Origin: Chloroflexota bacterium
GTDB lineage: Bacteria; Chloroflexota; Dehalococcoidia; Dehalococcoidales; JAUYDJ01
DNA: 7,067 bases
Assembly (NCBI GenBank): GCA_030690025.1
Contig: JAUYDJ010000254.1
Coordinates: forward strand, 1-7,067
Direction of reading: 5' to 3'
A program made the translations under genes and the position numbers. The notes under the pieces are model-generated. The model saw only the letters and a list, made by a program, of their open reading frames with translations, was not told the DNA's origin and did not search any database. Of this stretch, positions 4,839 through 7,067 are shown in pieces (within the stretch, counting starts at the first letter, position 1; each line of letters begins with the position of its first letter).

Positions 4839-5714
4839 ATGTATAACCAGCCGTTGGCAGAGATATTCGGGTTTCCGGCGGGAAACTTGTCCAAAGAAGC
4901 GATGAGATACAGGAGACTGAGACTTTGTCCATTCAATAACAGAGTGCCGAACTGCACCAAAGACAAGGCTGACAACCCGTTGGGGGTTTGCAGCGTGTTC
5001 ACAGAAGATGGCATTGCTATTACCTGTCCGGTACGATTCCGCCAAGAATGGCTAGTAGCCGAAGATGCCGCTGGTTTCTTCTTTCCCGAGGGGACATTGT
5101 GGACTTCACTCACTGAGGTGCGCTTGAACGATACGAAAGGAGAATCAGCGGGTAACATTGACGTCGTCTTGGTCGCATATGATGCTCAGGGTAAGGTTAC
5201 TGACTTTGGCGCTCTTGAGATTCAAGGTGTGTATATCTCTGGGAATGTAAGAAGACCGTTCGAGCACTACATGGAAAACCCTAAGGCTAATGCAGAAATG
5301 AATTGGCGAGGAAAATTGAATTATCCACGCCCAGATTATCTGTCCTCTAGCAGGAAACGCCTTGTGCCTCAGCTGCTATATAAAGGCGGAATACTGAATT
5401 CGTGGGGAAAGAAAATTGCAGTCGCATTAGACAAGGGTTTTTTTGAGACGCTTCCTGAACTGAAGACCACAGATTCAAAAAATGCAGATATTGCTTGGAT
5501 GGTATACGACCTTGAGTTTATCGAGTCCAGTAATACCTACTCAATAAAAAGAAGTCGTACGGTCTACACTCAATTCCACGAGGCAATGGATACTATTGCA
5601 CGTCCTAGCGTAGGCCCTATCAATGAGTTCTTGGATAGGCTTCAAGAGAAGCTTGACGAGAAGCTGGAGAATGGCGGAAAACCTGAAACCAAGACGATAG
5701 ATTTAGGAGACTAA
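4839..5714 (+). CDS. Probable NotI-family type II restriction endonuclease
   Basis: The 291-residue product resembles the NotI family by memory of its features. Near the N terminus are four cysteines, C30, C39, C51 and C63, in the context LCPFNNRVPNC...PLGVCSVF...ITCPVRF. NotI has a four-cysteine iron site used in DNA binding. A nuclease core follows: D108 in NIDVVL, then E127-x-Q129 in ALEIQG, a D...ExQ form of PD-(D/E)xK with glutamine in place of lysine. The C terminus (about 262-290) is a charged helix. The start may be ATG 4839 or the adjacent in-frame GTG 4836; the ribosome binding site is weak (GAAAGAG, 4824-4830). The stop touches the start of the methyltransferase gene, which supports the restriction assignment. 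A 60-base sample (5461-5520) has 22 G+C, against 41 in rluD (4201-4260), suggesting transfer. Confidence 0.78.
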   Translation: MYNQPLAEIFGFPAGNLSKEAMRYRRLRLCPFNNRVPNCTKDKADNPLGVCSVFTEDGIAITCPVRFRQEWLVAEDAAGFFFPEGTLWTSLTEVRLNDTKGESAGNIDVVLVAYDAQGKVTDFGALEIQGVYISGNVRRPFEHYMENPKANAEMNWRGKLNYPRPDYLSSSRKRLVPQLLYKGGILNSWGKKIAVALDKGFFETLPELKTTDSKNADIAWMVYDLEFIESSNTYSIKRSRTVYTQFHEAMDTIARPSVGPINEFLDRLQEKLDEKLENGGKPETKTIDLGD

Positions 5715-6593
5715 ATGCATCAACTCACACTCATTAACGTTGACGATATTCAAACAGTCGTAAACGTAGCATCAGTCCCACAGAGAAGCCCTTTCCGATA
5801 TCCTGGCGGAAAGACATGGCTGATACCTCAAGTGAAGCGGTGGCTTTTCAGCATGGGAACAAAACCACGTTTGCTGGTTGAACCGTTTGCAGGAGGCGGT
5901 ATAGTAGGGTTAACGGCCGCTTTCGAGGAACTAGTTGAGCGTGTGGTCTTGGTAGAAAGAGATGAACAGGTCGCGAGCGTCTGGAGGGCAATTCTGGGTG
6001 GGGATGCCGACTGGCTAGCTAATCGAATAATGAATTTTGAGATGTGTCACGAAACCCTTGAAACAGAGCTAGGCAAAGGCGGCGGTCCTATAAGAGAGAT
6101 GGCATTTAGGACATTACTTCGTAATCGTACCAATCATGGTGGAATAATGGCTCCTGGAGCCGGGCTGATTAAGTACGGCGAGAATGGCAAGGGCATAAGC
6201 TCTCGTTGGTATCCGAGAACATTGGCAAAACGAATACGGGAAATAGGAAGAATAAGGTCAAAGATTGAGTTTATCCAGGGGGATGGACTGGACGTCATTC
6301 GGGAACACGCATGCGAATCAGAAACAGCCTTTTTCATTGACCCACCATATACCGCCGCTGGTAAGAAAGCTGGTAGGCGTCTATACACTTACAACGAAAT
6401 TGACCATGAGGGGCTATTTACTTTGACGGAATCGGTGCGGGGTAAATTCCTGATGACCTATGATGACGCAAAAGGCGTTCGAGATATGGCGGCAAGACAC
6501 GGCTTCTTCGTGGAAACCGTGGCGATGAGCAATACCCATCACACTAAGATGCAAGAACTACTTATCAGTAAAGATTTGGCCTGGGTGCGGTAA
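5715..6593 (+). CDS. D12-class (Dam/EcoRV-type) N6-adenine DNA methyltransferase
   Basis: The 292-residue protein transfers a methyl group from S-adenosylmethionine to adenine in a specific DNA site, presumably protecting the host from the endonuclease encoded just upstream. Motif order is that of the alpha/D12 group: motif X SPFRYPGGK (25-33), motif I LVEPFAGGG (54-62), motif II VVLVERDE (77-84), FRTLLRNRTNHGG (131-143), GDGLDVI (189-195), catalytic motif IV DPPYTAAG (209-216), and KFLMTYDD (244-251). The target-recognition segment is expected between about 90 and 185. The ATG directly follows the endonuclease stop (TAAATG), with AGGAG five bases upstream inside the previous gene, so the two are probably translated together. 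All catalytic motifs look intact. The product belongs to N6-adenine enzymes by its motifs; its recognition sequence cannot be read from this window. Confidence 0.93.
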   Translation: MHQLTLINVDDIQTVVNVASVPQRSPFRYPGGKTWLIPQVKRWLFSMGTKPRLLVEPFAGGGIVGLTAAFEELVERVVLVERDEQVASVWRAILGGDADWLANRIMNFEMCHETLETELGKGGGPIREMAFRTLLRNRTNHGGIMAPGAGLIKYGENGKGISSRWYPRTLAKRIREIGRIRSKIEFIQGDGLDVIREHACESETAFFIDPPYTAAGKKAGRRLYTYNEIDHEGLFTLTESVRGKFLMTYDDAKGVRDMAARHGFFVETVAMSNTHHTKMQELLISKDLAWVR

Positions 6594-6783
6594 CGGAGCT
6601 AAGGACTCTTTACCCGAAGCATCATCATAGTGCATCTGAATCAGACATTCCGATGATTACATGGGTGTATTCACTTCCATACTGAAACCGCAAAAGGGTG
6701 TTATTTCGCTATGTCCTTGAAGTGCCTACAGCCCCTCTCTAAATTTTCCTCTCCGTAATTCCAGAATCTTCTCGGCGTGGGTA

Positions 6784-6792
6784 TGGTAGAAT
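6784..6792 (+). promoter_or_regulatory. Extended -10 promoter of gltX
   Basis: TGG-TAGAAT ends eight bases before the ATG at 6801. No -35 of quality is present 16-18 bp upstream, and there is no Shine-Dalgarno sequence in AAAACAGT. Initiation 7-8 bases after the box would leave a leader of 0-2 nt. Confidence 0.45.
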
Positions 6793-6794
6793 AA

Positions 6795-7067
<273 letters not shown>

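Noticed and set aside
4802..5158. 118-codon minus-strand open frame opposite the endonuclease gene
   Set aside because: It crosses the start and the four-cysteine region of a gene with clear coding features, and has no support of its own.

Overview
The window is a 7.07 kb piece of a bacterial chromosome of moderately high G+C. It carries seven complete protein genes, one protein gene cut by the right edge, and one tRNA gene cut by the left edge. The core genes, a class 1B dihydroorotate dehydrogenase, a DksA/TraR-like gene heading lspA and an RluD-type gene, and an intergenic GATTGCTTCG...CGCAATGACA repeat family together suggest Chloroflexota (Dehalococcoidia-like). That placement is an inference from memory of similar genomes, with no marker here that proves it.

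Left part (1-2473). A tRNA-Ser(GCT) on the minus strand has a recognisable promoter. Next comes about 400 bp with no credible gene, holding four copies of a palindromic interspersed repeat. Then ybeY (plus) converges on pyrD (minus) so tightly that both stop codons lie in one CTAG. Upstream of pyrD is a 305 bp spacer with its promoter and three hairpins, followed by a small MTH1187-family thiamine-binding protein gene (minus).

Middle part (2474-4695). A 486 bp gene-free stretch holds a near-consensus promoter (TTGACA, 17 bp, TATAAG) and a long leader with several possible stem-loops. It leads into a tight three-gene plus-strand operon: DksA/TraR-type zinc-finger protein, lipoprotein signal peptidase LspA, and an RluD-family pseudouridine synthase. 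The two junctions overlap by 17 nt each.

Right part (4696-7067). A two-gene restriction-modification cassette of visibly lower G+C lies between rluD and gltX. The first gene looks like a NotI-family restriction endonuclease: four cysteines that could bind a metal, and a D...ExQ variant of the PD-(D/E)xK active site. The second, starting directly after its stop codon, is a D12-class (Dam/EcoRV-type) N6-adenine DNA methyltransferase with FAGGG and DPPY motifs. The pairing is the most interesting system here, because NotI's own target GCGGCCGC has no adenine. The cognate target of this pair should therefore be different and contain A. The window ends in the first 89 codons of glutamyl-tRNA synthetase.

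Four of the inferred promoters (tRNA-Ser, ybeY, endonuclease, gltX) share a TGn extended -10. For ybeY and gltX the -10 sits so close to the start codon that the mRNAs should be leaderless or nearly so.
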